From positions 620,001 through 684,000 of the forward strand of contig JBQMRX010000001.1 of assembly GCA_052174115.1 (NCBI GenBank): 64,000 nucleotides of DNA, given 5' to 3'. Under the pieces are notes generated by a model that saw nothing but the letters and a program-made list of their open reading frames with translations, did not search any database and was not told the DNA's origin. Positions 40,976-50,711 of the stretch are shown here, piece by piece (the first letter of the stretch is position 1; every line of letters starts with the position of its first letter). Source of the stretch: Arsenophonus sp052174115 (GTDB lineage Bacteria > Pseudomonadota > Gammaproteobacteria > Enterobacterales > Enterobacteriaceae). The translations under genes and the position numbers were made by a program.

Positions 40976-42871
40976 ATGACTCAATCTAATTATAATGCAG
41001 AAGCAATCGAGGTTTTAAGTGGTTTAGAACCAGTACGACGTAGGCCAGGAATGTATACGGATACTTCTAGACCAAATCATCTAGCGCAAGAAATAATTGA
41101 TAATAGTGTGGATGAAGCGCTTGCTGGTTATGCTAAACATATCAATATTATCTTGCATGAAGATCAATCACTAGAAGTGATTGATGATGGTCGAGGTATG
41201 CCTGTTGATAATCATCCTGAAAAAAAAGTACCAGCTATAGAGTTAATTTTGGGGCAATTACATGCTGGAGGAAAATTTTCGAATAAAAATTATCAATTTT
41301 CTGGCGGCTTACATGGTGTAGGTATTTCTTTAGTAAATGCATTATCAAGACGTATTGAAGTAACTGTTAGTCGTGATAGTCAAATATATCGAATTGCGTT
41401 TGAAAATGGTAAAAAAGTTCAAGAACTAGAAGTAATTGGTAGTTGCGCTAAACGAAAAACAGGTAGTGGTGTACGCTTTTGGCCAGATAGTCATTTTTTT
41501 GACAATTCACGTTTTTCTATTTCGCGTCTAGTTCATATATTAAAGGCTAAAGCTATATTATGTCCTGGTGTTAAATTTATTTTTAAAGATAATATAAAAA
41601 ATATTGAGAAAACATGGTGTTATAATAACGGTTTAACAGACTACTTAATGGAAGCTGTAAGCAATTTTGTTACCTTACCTGAAAAGGCATTTATTGGTAA
41701 TTTTTCTAGCAAAATAAAAATGGTAGATTGGGCATTACTTTGGTTACCAGAAGGTGGAGAATTATTAACTGAAAGTTATGTTAACCTTATTCCAACTCCA
41801 CAAGGGGGTACTCATGTTAATGGATTACGACAAGGTTTACTTGATGCTATGAGAGAGTTTTGTGAATATAGAAATTTACTTCCTCGTGGTGTAAAATTGA
41901 TTAGTGATGATATTTGGGAACGATGTGCTTATGTTTTATCAATAAAAATACAAGATCCACAATTTGCTGGACAGACTAAAGAACGTCTTTCTTCTCGCCA
42001 TAGTGCTACGTTTGTTTCAAATATAATAAAGGATGCTTTTAGTTTATGGTTAAATCAAAATATTCAAGAAGCTGAGCAATTATTAGAATTTACTATTTCT
42101 AATGCACAAAGACGTTTACGAGCAGCAAAAAAAGTTGTTCGTAAAAAAATAACTAGCGGGCCTGCGTTACCAGGTAAATTAGCAGACTGTACATCTCAAA
42201 ATCTTAATTTTACTGAATTATTTTTAGTTGAAGGGGATTCAGCTGGTGGATCAGCTAAGCAGGCTCGTGATCGTGAATATCAAGCAATTATGCCATTAAG
42301 AGGAAAAATACTTAATACTTGGGAAATTTCTTCTGATCAAGTTTTAGCTTCACAGGAAGTTCATGATATCTCAGTTGCTATTGGTATAGATCCAGATAGT
42401 AATGATTTTAGTCAACTCCGTTACGGTAAAATTTGTGTGCTTGCTGATGCAGATTCGGATGGTTTACATATTGCAACATTACTATGTGCACTTTTTGTTC
42501 GTCATTTTCTTGCTTTAGTAAAAGCAGGTCATATTTATATTGCTATGCCACCTTTATATCGTATCGATTTAGATAAAGAAGTTTATTATGTTCTTAATGA
42601 AGACGAAAAATCGGCTATTCTCAATCGGTTAAGTTATAAGAATAAAAAACCGAATGTCCAGCGCTTTAAGGGGTTAGGTGAAATGAATCCGACTCAATTA
42701 CGTGAAACAACACTCAATCCAAATACACGTCGATTAGTTCAACTTATCATTAATGATGAGAATTATAAAGAAACATTAGCATTAATGGATATGTTATTGG
42801 GAAAAAAACGGGCAGAAGATCGTCGAAATTGGTTACAAGATAAAGGTGATGCAACAGAAATTGAAGTGTAA
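40976..42871 (+). CDS. parE: DNA topoisomerase IV subunit B
   Basis: ParE, 631 residues (E. coli 630), the ATPase half of topoisomerase IV, which unlinks daughter chromosomes. The GHKL ATPase has EIIDNSVDEALAG and the DDGRGMPVD motif; the TOPRIM domain has LVEGDSAGGSAKQARDR and the metal-binding DADSDG. It ends 35 bases before parC, so the two subunits are made from one operon, whereas other genes separate them in E. coli. Confidence 0.97.
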   Translation: MTQSNYNAEAIEVLSGLEPVRRRPGMYTDTSRPNHLAQEIIDNSVDEALAGYAKHINIILHEDQSLEVIDDGRGMPVDNHPEKKVPAIELILGQLHAGGKFSNKNYQFSGGLHGVGISLVNALSRRIEVTVSRDSQIYRIAFENGKKVQELEVIGSCAKRKTGSGVRFWPDSHFFDNSRFSISRLVHILKAKAILCPGVKFIFKDNIKNIEKTWCYNNGLTDYLMEAVSNFVTLPEKAFIGNFSSKIKMVDWALLWLPEGGELLTESYVNLIPTPQGGTHVNGLRQGLLDAMREFCEYRNLLPRGVKLISDDIWERCAYVLSIKIQDPQFAGQTKERLSSRHSATFVSNIIKDAFSLWLNQNIQEAEQLLEFTISNAQRRLRAAKKVVRKKITSGPALPGKLADCTSQNLNFTELFLVEGDSAGGSAKQARDREYQAIMPLRGKILNTWEISSDQVLASQEVHDISVAIGIDPDSNDFSQLRYGKICVLADADSDGLHIATLLCALFVRHFLALVKAGHIYIAMPPLYRIDLDKEVYYVLNEDEKSAILNRLSYKNKKPNVQRFKGLGEMNPTQLRETTLNPNTRRLVQLIINDENYKETLALMDMLLGKKRAEDRRNWLQDKGDATEIEV

Positions 42872-42906
42872 TCGATATTGTTAACTAAAGAGTAAGGATG
42901 AAATAA

Positions 42907-45156
42907 ATGAGTAAGATAACTCATGATGGCGTAGAGCAACAACCTCTTTATACATTTACAGAAAAGGCTTATCTTAATTATTCTATGTACGTTATAATGG
43001 ATAGAGCATTGCCATTTATTGGTGACGGATTAAAACCTGTTCAACGACGAATTGTTTATGCTATGTCTGAGCTTGGTTTAAATAATGTTGCTAAATATAA
43101 AAAATCAGCTCGTACAGTCGGCGATGTATTAGGAAAATATCATCCACATGGAGATAGTGCTTGTTATGAAGCAATGGTGTTAATGGCGCAACCTTTTTCC
43201 TATCGTTACCCATTAGTTGATGGCCAAGGAAACTGGGGTGCAGCAGATGACCCTAAATCATTTGCTGCTATGCGTTATACTGAATCAAGATTATCAAAAT
43301 ATGCTGAAACACTACTTAGTGAATTAGGATTTGGAACAGTAATTTGGACGCCAAATTTTGATGGAACATTAATTGAACCAAAAACACTACCAGCAAGATT
43401 ACCTAATATTATATTAAATGGTACAACAGGAATTGCGGTTGGAATGGCAACAGATATTTCACCGCATAATGCTCGTGAGGTAGCAAAAGCATTAATTGCT
43501 TTACTAGAAAATCCAAAAGCAGATCTTAAAATATTAATGAATTTTATTCCTGCTCCTGATTATCCAACAGAGGCAGAAATAATCTCATCAAAAGAAGATA
43601 TTCAAAAAATTTATAAAACAGGTCGTGGTTCTATTCGATTACGTGCTGTATGGAAAATAGATGATGGTAATGCCATTATTACTGCCTTACCTCATCAGGT
43701 TTCTGGAGCTAAGGTATTAGAGCAGATTGCTTCTCAGATGCGTGCTAAAAGATTATCAATGGTAGAAGATTTACGTGATGAATCAGATCACGAAAATCCA
43801 ACACGCTTAGTAATTGTACCTAGAAGTAACAGAATTAATTTAGAGCAAGTTATGACACATTTATTTTCTACAACTGATTTAGAAAAAAGTTATCGGGTTA
43901 ATTTAAATATGATTGGTCTAGATAATCGTCCAGCAGTTAAAGGGTTAGTTGAAATTTTAAATGAATGGTTATTATTTCGACGAAAAACTGTGCGTAATCG
44001 GTTAAATCATTGTTTAGAAAAAGTATTAAAACGTTTACATATCCTTGATGGTTTATTAAAAGTTCATCTTAATATAGATAAGGTTATTTATATTATTCGT
44101 AATGAAGATATTCCAAAACAAGAACTGATAGCTCATTTTTTTATTTCAGAAACTCAAGCTGAGTCTATTTTAGAGTTAAAATTACGTCATTTAGCTAAAT
44201 TAGAAGAATTTAAATTACGTAATGAAGAAAATAAATTATTAAAAGATCGTGATCAATTAAAAGCTATCTTAGCTTCTGATCTTCGTTTAAACACATTAAT
44301 AAAAAAAGAACTTGAAATAGATGCAGAAATTTATGGTGATGATCGCCGATCACCGATTAAACAGCGTATTGAAGCAAAAGAAATAAATAAACATGATATT
44401 TTATCTTCTGATCCAATCACTATTATTCTCTCTACTATGGGATGGGTAAGGACCGCAAAAGGTCATGATATTGATCCAATTAATCTTAATTATAAATCAG
44501 GAGATGGTTTTCATAGTGCAGTAAAAGGTAAAACTAATCAACCTGTTGTTTTTCTTGATAGTACTGGTCGTAGTTATTCGGTTGATCCTCTTGATTTTCC
44601 TTCTGCACGTGGACATGGAGAGCCAATTACTGGTAAATTATTATTACCAATTGGTGCAACAATTAAGTATATATTAACTGCTAATAAAAAACAAAAATAT
44701 TTGTTAGCATCAGATGCAGGTTATGGATTTATTTGTACCTTTAGCGATTTAATAGCAAAAAATAAAGTAGGTAAGGCATTAATTACATTACCTAATAATG
44801 CTAAGATATTGCCGCCATTAAAAATTAACAATGAACAACAAGATTTATTATTATCAATTACTAAAAAATCGAGAATGTTGATATTTCCTATTAATGACCT
44901 TCTTCAACTTTCTAAAGGAAAAGGTAGTAAGATTATTAATATTTTATCATCTCAATCATCCAATGGAGATGATTTGTTACTTTGGTTAATACCATTAAAA
45001 CTTCAATCATCAATTATATTTTATTTTGGTAAACAAAAACTAAAATTAAATTCAGAAGATTTAAAAAAATATCGTGCTAAACGAGGTCGTAAAGGTTTTT
45101 TATTGCCACCTAAATTACAGAAAATTAAGCATATAGAAGTAATTCCATCTTTTTAA
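42907..45156 (+). CDS. parC: DNA topoisomerase IV subunit A
   Basis: ParC, 749 residues (E. coli 752), the cleavage and religation subunit. The catalytic tyrosine is Tyr124 in AAMRYTESRLSK. The quinolone-determining segment reads HPHGDSACYEAM with the wild-type Ser and Glu. The C-terminal beta-pinwheel is present to the end. It overlaps no neighbour: parE lies 35 bases upstream and plsC 66 bases downstream, all one direction. Confidence 0.97.
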   Translation: MSKITHDGVEQQPLYTFTEKAYLNYSMYVIMDRALPFIGDGLKPVQRRIVYAMSELGLNNVAKYKKSARTVGDVLGKYHPHGDSACYEAMVLMAQPFSYRYPLVDGQGNWGAADDPKSFAAMRYTESRLSKYAETLLSELGFGTVIWTPNFDGTLIEPKTLPARLPNIILNGTTGIAVGMATDISPHNAREVAKALIALLENPKADLKILMNFIPAPDYPTEAEIISSKEDIQKIYKTGRGSIRLRAVWKIDDGNAIITALPHQVSGAKVLEQIASQMRAKRLSMVEDLRDESDHENPTRLVIVPRSNRINLEQVMTHLFSTTDLEKSYRVNLNMIGLDNRPAVKGLVEILNEWLLFRRKTVRNRLNHCLEKVLKRLHILDGLLKVHLNIDKVIYIIRNEDIPKQELIAHFFISETQAESILELKLRHLAKLEEFKLRNEENKLLKDRDQLKAILASDLRLNTLIKKELEIDAEIYGDDRRSPIKQRIEAKEINKHDILSSDPITIILSTMGWVRTAKGHDIDPINLNYKSGDGFHSAVKGKTNQPVVFLDSTGRSYSVDPLDFPSARGHGEPITGKLLLPIGATIKYILTANKKQKYLLASDAGYGFICTFSDLIAKNKVGKALITLPNNAKILPPLKINNEQQDLLLSITKKSRMLIFPINDLLQLSKGKGSKIINILSSQSSNGDDLLLWLIPLKLQSSIIFYFGKQKLKLNSEDLKKYRAKRGRKGFLLPPKLQKIKHIEVIPSF

Positions 45157-45222
45157 TAAATAAATCTTGATTATTTTATATATATGAAGTTATTTAAGTT
45201 ATTCTAATTATTTGAGGTGAAT

Positions 45223-45963
45223 ATGTTAGCTATTATTCGTATTATTATTGTAATCTTATTTACTATATTAGTTTCTACTTTAGGTTTTTTTTATTGCTTA
45301 TTAAATCTAAAAAACCCTAACCACGTTATGCGGTTCAGCAAGCTTTTTGGTAAATTATCTTATGTTTTTGGTATCACTATGATTAATCGATTTCCTTCTG
45401 AAGTTAAATATTACGGTCCAAGTATCTATATCGGTAATCATCAAAATAACTATGATATGATAACTATATCGAATGCGGTACAACCAAATACTGTTACTGT
45501 TGGAAAAAAAAGTTTAGTATTTATTCCTTTTTTCGGACAACTATATTGGTTGTCAGGTAATATTTTTATCGATAGGACTAATCGAATTAAAGCACACAAT
45601 ACAATTTTACAAGTTATTAGAAAAATTAAAAAAAGAAAAATTTCTATTTGGATGTTTCCTGAAGGAACTCGTAGTCGTGGTCAAGGTTTATTACCATTTA
45701 AAACTGGTGCATTTTATATGGCAATTTTAGCTGGTGTTCCAATAGTACCAGTCTGCTTATCTAAAACAGAAGGACGTATTAAATTAAATCGTTGGAATAA
45801 TGGATTAGTAATTATTGAAATGTTACAGCCTATTGATACAAAGAAATATAATTTGGAAAATGTTCGTAAATTAACAAAATATTGTCATGATTTATTTAAA
45901 ATTAAAATTGTAGAATTAAATAAAGAAATTGCAGAAATAGAACAAAAAGGAAATGTAATTTGA
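45223..45963 (+). CDS. plsC: 1-acyl-sn-glycerol-3-phosphate acyltransferase PlsC
   Basis: PlsC makes phosphatidic acid from lysophosphatidate at the inner membrane. The product is 246 residues, with an N-terminal hydrophobic helix, the acyltransferase motif NHQNNYD (HX4D) and the second motif FPEGTRSRG. The frame could start at a GTG at 45217, but the ATG at 45223 with GAGG at 45214-45217 in Shine-Dalgarno position is the better start. Third gene of the parE-parC-plsC cluster, with a strong-looking terminator just after the stop. Confidence 0.95.
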   Translation: MLAIIRIIIVILFTILVSTLGFFYCLLNLKNPNHVMRFSKLFGKLSYVFGITMINRFPSEVKYYGPSIYIGNHQNNYDMITISNAVQPNTVTVGKKSLVFIPFFGQLYWLSGNIFIDRTNRIKAHNTILQVIRKIKKRKISIWMFPEGTRSRGQGLLPFKTGAFYMAILAGVPIVPVCLSKTEGRIKLNRWNNGLVIIEMLQPIDTKKYNLENVRKLTKYCHDLFKIKIVELNKEIAEIEQKGNVI

Positions 45964-45965
45964 GT

Positions 45966-45990
45966 TAATTTTTATTAAAAATTATTTTTT
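45966..45990 (+). terminator. plsC terminator with A/T-only stem and six-T tract
   Basis: TAATTTTT, loop ATT, AAAAATTA, then TTTTTT (45985-45990). It begins two bases after the stop. The stem has eight pairs and no G:C, yet the overall shape is that of a Rho-independent terminator. Confidence 0.6.
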
Positions 45991-47472
45991 ATATTTTTGA
46001 TATTTAAGAAAAATTTTAATATAGATGATTTATCATCTTAACTATAACTAAATATTAACTAAAATAATAATGATAATATAATTAATAGTAGTTATAAAAT
46101 AATGTTTATTTTTCAATAAACAATAAATAACATTGTTTTGTTAATAATTTTATAGAGATAATATATTATTAGATTAATGATGATTCATCAGTTGTTAATA
46201 TAAATAATTAATATTTTTATATTTTATGTACTTATTAGCTAAAAATAAAAAGTATTTATTATTTTCATTTAAACTTTATTTTAATCTTATTTTTAATAGT
46301 CTTTATTTTTACGCTAAAATCTTATTAATTTTTTATAGAAATTATACTGATATTATTAATTAATAATTATAATTATTTATAATTATAATTAACATAAAAA
46401 CCATTAGTAATTTAAAGTTAATATTATAAATAATTATTTTTTTGAAAAAACAGCTAGAATAGTTAGTAAGTTGCGAGTTTCAAATATTAAAATTTAAAGA
46501 GCTATTAGATTAATATTATTTAATATATTAACTAATTATTAGTATTATTATTTTATTATCTAATCATGATTTATTTATATCATGTTAATATACTTTAAAA
46601 GATACTAAAATAAATACATAATTAATTAATTGAAATGTAAATTATATTAAATAAATTTATTAAATAATTTAAATAGTCTTAATTATTAAAATATTGAATA
46701 TTTTATTTTTATATATAAAATAAATAAGTTAAATATCTTATAATGCTCATATTATAAAATAACAACTATTAATTTTTATTATTAAGTAATATTTAATTAA
46801 ATTAATCGTGTATAGATTTATATATTAAATTTTTATAGTTAAATTCTTTTATATATATAATATATTAAATTAAAAATATTATATATTTTAATAATTAATT
46901 ATAATTGATTATTTTATTTAATAAATAATAATCAAAAAGTGCTATTTTATGAGTATTTAAATATACTTATAGTTTCAAAAGAAGAGCATTAAAAAAATAA
47001 ATTAATATATTTGAAATAGAGTTATTAATGATAATAATTAAAAAATAATAGATATTATTAAAATATATTAAAAAATTTTTTAAATTATTGATTTTATTAA
47101 ATTTAATTAAAATTTTAACTATTAATTCTTTATGATTGTTTTTCTTTATAAAAATAATTCATTATTTTCGTTAATTAATAATTTTAGTTAAAATATTATA
47201 AATTATTCATAATCATGAAATAATTTTATGAAATTTTTTAGTGTTAATGTATAATATAAAATATAAATTATATTAATTTATATTTTATTAATGAACACAG
47301 CAATACTTAATAATAAAATACAGAATCTCAAATATTTTATATTAAAAATTTTTAAAATTGTTAATAATAGTTTTATAGTTAATTATAAAAATAATTAATA
47401 TTATTTATTGTTTTTATATTTTTTTATAAAATTTAATAATTTAATTTTCTATTTTTAAATATTAGTGACCTA
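45991..47472. other. Gene desert between plsC and folA
   Basis: About 1.5 kb without a supported gene. A short patch at 46441-46500 (with TTGCGAGTTTC) is richer in G/C than its surroundings and might be a gene remnant, but no protein could be recognised. A 7-bp hairpin (GTTTATT/AATAAAC, 46104-46121) and a 13-bp A/T stem (46364-46391) are present. Confidence 0.55.
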
Positions 47473-47985
47473 ATGAATATTAGTTTAATTGCAGCAATAG
47501 CATTAGATAAAGTGATTGGCTTAAAAAATAAGATACCGTGGACTTTATCTGATGATTTAGTTTGGTTTAAGCATAATACTTTAAATAAACCAGTTATAAT
47601 GGGATACATGACTTATAAATCTATAGGTAAGCCTTTAGTTAAACGTTTAAATATTGTTCTTAGTTATACTCGATTAAGTAATGATAAAGATATTATCTTA
47701 GTTAACTCAGTTGATGAAGCGTTAGCTGTAGCAGGGAAAGCAGAAGAAATAATGATTATAGGAGGAAAAAAAATTTATGAATTATTTTTACCTTTAGCAA
47801 ATCGTCTTTATTTAACTCATATAGATATAAAAGTGATTGGAGATACTTATTTCCCAATTTATGAACCTAATGAATGGAATTCCATATTTACCGAATACCA
47901 TGAATCAAATGAAAAAAAAATTCATAATTATTATTTTGAGATATTAGAGCGCCGCTTTAAATTTAATAAAAATTCTCAACTATAA
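47473..47985 (+). CDS. folA: Dihydrofolate reductase
   Basis: FolA, 170 residues (E. coli 159), reducing dihydrofolate with NADPH. The start MNISLIAAIALDKVIG, the catalytic Asp28 (SDDLVWFK), KPVIMG and IMIIGGKKIYE, and the end FEILERR are all aligned with E. coli, plus an 11-residue C-terminal extension. The NADPH-binding segment GRHTWESIGRP of E. coli reads GYMTYKSIGKP, so the cofactor-phosphate Arg44 is replaced by Tyr. ThyA in this window creates the need for FolA. A weak hairpin (47982-48001) overlaps the stop codon and leads into T residues. Confidence 0.94.
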   Translation: MNISLIAAIALDKVIGLKNKIPWTLSDDLVWFKHNTLNKPVIMGYMTYKSIGKPLVKRLNIVLSYTRLSNDKDIILVNSVDEALAVAGKAEEIMIIGGKKIYELFLPLANRLYLTHIDIKVIGDTYFPIYEPNEWNSIFTEYHESNEKKIHNYYFEILERRFKFNKNSQL

Positions 47986-48918
47986 TGAGACTAGTTATTA
48001 TTTTTAAAAAATTCTTATATATTATTATACCTTAATAACATTTAATGAATTTTTATAAAAATGAATAAATAATAATTTATTGATGTTTTAAAAATAAATA
48101 AAATAATTTAATAATTTAAGTTAATAGTTGATAATTTTAAATTATTAATTGATAAATATAATAAATATTATTAAACATATTTTTTAAAATATTAAAATTA
48201 TACAATATTATTATATTATTATTTATTTGTAAATAACAACTGATTTAATAATAAATTAATTAATTAACTAATTAATTTAAATTAAAGATTATCGGTAATT
48301 TAAGTTTGTTTTTTATTTATTATATTCATATAAATATATAGATAAGTTAATTATTATAATAATTTATTATTAATTTTAAATATATATTTTATTTTAAATT
48401 AAAATATAAAATTTTAAAATATTTAACAGAATTGAATACTCATCAAGATTATCTTAATATATAGATATTCTTTGTTAATTTAAATTTTATTAATTTAAAA
48501 AATTTTTAAATTAATATGAGTAATTATGATATTTTTATAAAAAATATCATAATTAATTTATAATTATTAGAATTATAAAAAAAGAGTAAAATATCAAAAT
48601 ATAATTTTTTATTATTTATAATTGACAGATTCTTACATTACATAGTTAATATGAATAAATTTATAATAAAATTTAATAATGAATTATTTTTAAAAATTTT
48701 CATTTTTACTTCATTATTTTTATTATTTTAACCTATTAATTGATTAATAGATATTTATTTGAATAAATTTAAATATAATTAAAATTATCAATAAAAATTA
48801 AATAGATAAAATAAATTTAATTTTTTTTATGAAATTTATTTTTAATATAATTTCTTATATTGCATATAAATATTATGTTTATTTAACATAGTATTTTAAG
48901 TTTATTATTAATAATTTA
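47986..48918. other. Spacer between convergent folA and rsmA
   Basis: About 930 bases where E. coli carries apaH and apaG; neither is recognisable. It contains a 16-bp perfect hairpin (48521-48555) and, near the rsmA stop, an 11-bp stem with one wobble pair (48869-48895). Confidence 0.6.
48521..48555. repeat. 16-bp perfect stem with three-base loop
   Basis: TAATTATGATATTTTT at 48521-48536 pairs exactly with 48540-48555 around ATA. It lies between convergent folA and rsmA, so a terminator role is possible, but it is 536 and 363 bases from their stops. Confidence 0.6.
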
Positions 48919-49719
48919 TTATTTTAGCAAATTTGCTGCTAACTTACAATAATTTTCTATTGAAATATTTTCAGCGCGCCAATTTGAATTAATACCGAGT
49001 TGTTCGAGTTCCTGTACATTAAATAAATTTTTTAAACTATTTCGAATTGTTTTACGTCTTTGATTAAATGCCTGTATAGTAATATGATTTAATAATTTAA
49101 CATCACAAGTAGGATAATTATTTTGTTCATAAGGAGCTAAACGAACTACAATTGAATCTACTTTTGGTGATGGTATAAAAGCTGATGCTGGTACTGATAA
49201 AATATGAGTTATATTAAAATAATATTGTGCTATAATACTAAAGTGACCATATTCTTTAGTATTTGGTTTCGCAATTAAACGATTAGCGACTTCTTTTTGT
49301 AACATAAAATTCATATCAGAGATAATATTAACATAAGTAAATAAATAAAATATTAAAGAAGTTGCAATATTATAAGGAAGATTACCAAATATTCTAATAG
49401 GTTGACCTTTTTCTTTTGCTATCATTGTAAAATCAATCATCATTACATCTTTTTGTATAATTGTTAATTTAGATTTAAGTTTAGGATGTACTGCTAATCT
49501 AACAGCAAGATCACGATCTAATTCTATTACTGTCATATTTTTTACGTATTCACTGACAGCTAATGTTAAAGCTCCTAAACCAGGACCAATTTCAATAATA
49601 ATTTGATCATATTTTGGATTAAAGTTAGTAACTATATTATTAATAATAAATTTATCAACTAAAAAATTTTGCCCAAAACGTTTACGCGCAAAGTGTCCTT
49701 GATATATTTGTTTATTCAT
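48919..49719 (-). CDS. rsmA: 16S rRNA dimethyladenosine transferase RsmA
   Basis: RsmA (KsgA), 266 residues (E. coli 273), dimethylating A1518 and A1519 of 16S rRNA. The start FARKRFGQNFLVD, SAM motif EIGPGLGALT, acidic D/E pairs and the catalytic GNLPYNIAT are intact; the RRKTIRNSLKNLF segment is near the C-terminus. Its start overlaps the pdxA end by eight bases, so translation is probably coupled. Last gene of the lptD-surA-pdxA-rsmA operon; apaG and apaH, which follow in E. coli, are gone. Confidence 0.96.
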   Translation of the reverse strand: MNKQIYQGHFARKRFGQNFLVDKFIINNIVTNFNPKYDQIIIEIGPGLGALTLAVSEYVKNMTVIELDRDLAVRLAVHPKLKSKLTIIQKDVMMIDFTMIAKEKGQPIRIFGNLPYNIATSLIFYLFTYVNIISDMNFMLQKEVANRLIAKPNTKEYGHFSIIAQYYFNITHILSVPASAFIPSPKVDSIVVRLAPYEQNNYPTCDVKLLNHITIQAFNQRRKTIRNSLKNLFNVQELEQLGINSNWRAENISIENYCKLAANLLK

Positions 49720-50707
49720 TATTATTTTTTATCATATTAATGGCTAATTTTAAAGCAGTTATTAAACTATTTGCACTTGCTTTTCCACTTCCTGCCATCT
49801 CAATTGCTGTACCATGATCTACTGATGTACGAATAAATGGTAAACCTAAAGTAATATTTACCGCATTATTAAAACTTTGATATTTTATTACAGGTAAGCC
49901 TTGATCATGATACATAGTTAAAATCACATCAGCTTTATTCATATATTTTGGCTGAAATAAAGTATCTGCTGAAAAAGGACCATAAAGTTGTAATCCTTCA
50001 TGACTTAATTTTTTTATAACTGGAATAATAGTATTAATTTCCTCATATCCCATGTATCCTCCTTCTCCAGCATGAGGATTTAATCCACAAATATAAATAA
50101 TTGGCGTTTTAATACCAAATTTACATTTTAACTCATTATTTAAAATATAAATAACTTCTTGTAAACTACTGAAAGTAATTGCATCTGAAACTTGTTTTAA
50201 AGGTAAATGAGTAGTTGCAAGCGCAACACGCAATGTTTTTGTAACTAACATCATAACGACTTTTTTTGATTTACTTTTATTAGCAAAAAATTCAGTATGC
50301 CCTGTAAAGGAAATACCCGCATCATTTATAATTCCTTTATGGACAGGGCCTGTAACTAATGCTAAAAATTCATTAGTCATACAACCATCACATGCACGAT
50401 TAAGTGTTTCTATCACATAAATACTATTTTTTTTATTTAGTTGACCCGCTATAACAGGTGTTAATAATTTTATAGGTAAAATCGTTAATGATTTAGCAGC
50501 TTGGCTGTTATTTAATAATCTAGGTGAATAAATGGTTAACTCTAATTCTAAACCAAGTTGATTAGCTCTGGTCATTAAAAGATCTGGATCAGCGCAAGCA
50601 ACTAATCTAACTGGCCAATTCTGTTGGGCAAGTTTGATTAAAAGATCAGGACCTATTCCAGCAGGCTCACCTGCTGTAATAACAATAGTTTTAGTTAATT
50701 TTTTCAT
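49712..50707 (-). CDS. pdxA: 4-hydroxythreonine-4-phosphate dehydrogenase PdxA
   Basis: PdxA, 331 residues (E. coli 329), an NAD-dependent, metal-using enzyme of pyridoxal phosphate synthesis. The three metal-binding histidines are in SFTGHTEFF, LNPHAGEGG and MYHDQGLPVIKY. It starts four bases after surA and overlaps rsmA by eight bases. Vitamin B6 synthesis is a plausible host service, but the other pdx genes are not in this window. Confidence 0.95.
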   Translation of the reverse strand: MKKLTKTIVITAGEPAGIGPDLLIKLAQQNWPVRLVACADPDLLMTRANQLGLELELTIYSPRLLNNSQAAKSLTILPIKLLTPVIAGQLNKKNSIYVIETLNRACDGCMTNEFLALVTGPVHKGIINDAGISFTGHTEFFANKSKSKKVVMMLVTKTLRVALATTHLPLKQVSDAITFSSLQEVIYILNNELKCKFGIKTPIIYICGLNPHAGEGGYMGYEEINTIIPVIKKLSHEGLQLYGPFSADTLFQPKYMNKADVILTMYHDQGLPVIKYQSFNNAVNITLGLPFIRTSVDHGTAIEMAGSGKASANSLITALKLAINMIKNNNE

Positions 50708-50711
50708 AAAA

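Noticed and set aside
46441..46500. Patch slightly richer in G/C as a pseudogene or RNA gene
   Set aside because: No frame, cloverleaf or stable stem was found; too short to support a claim.
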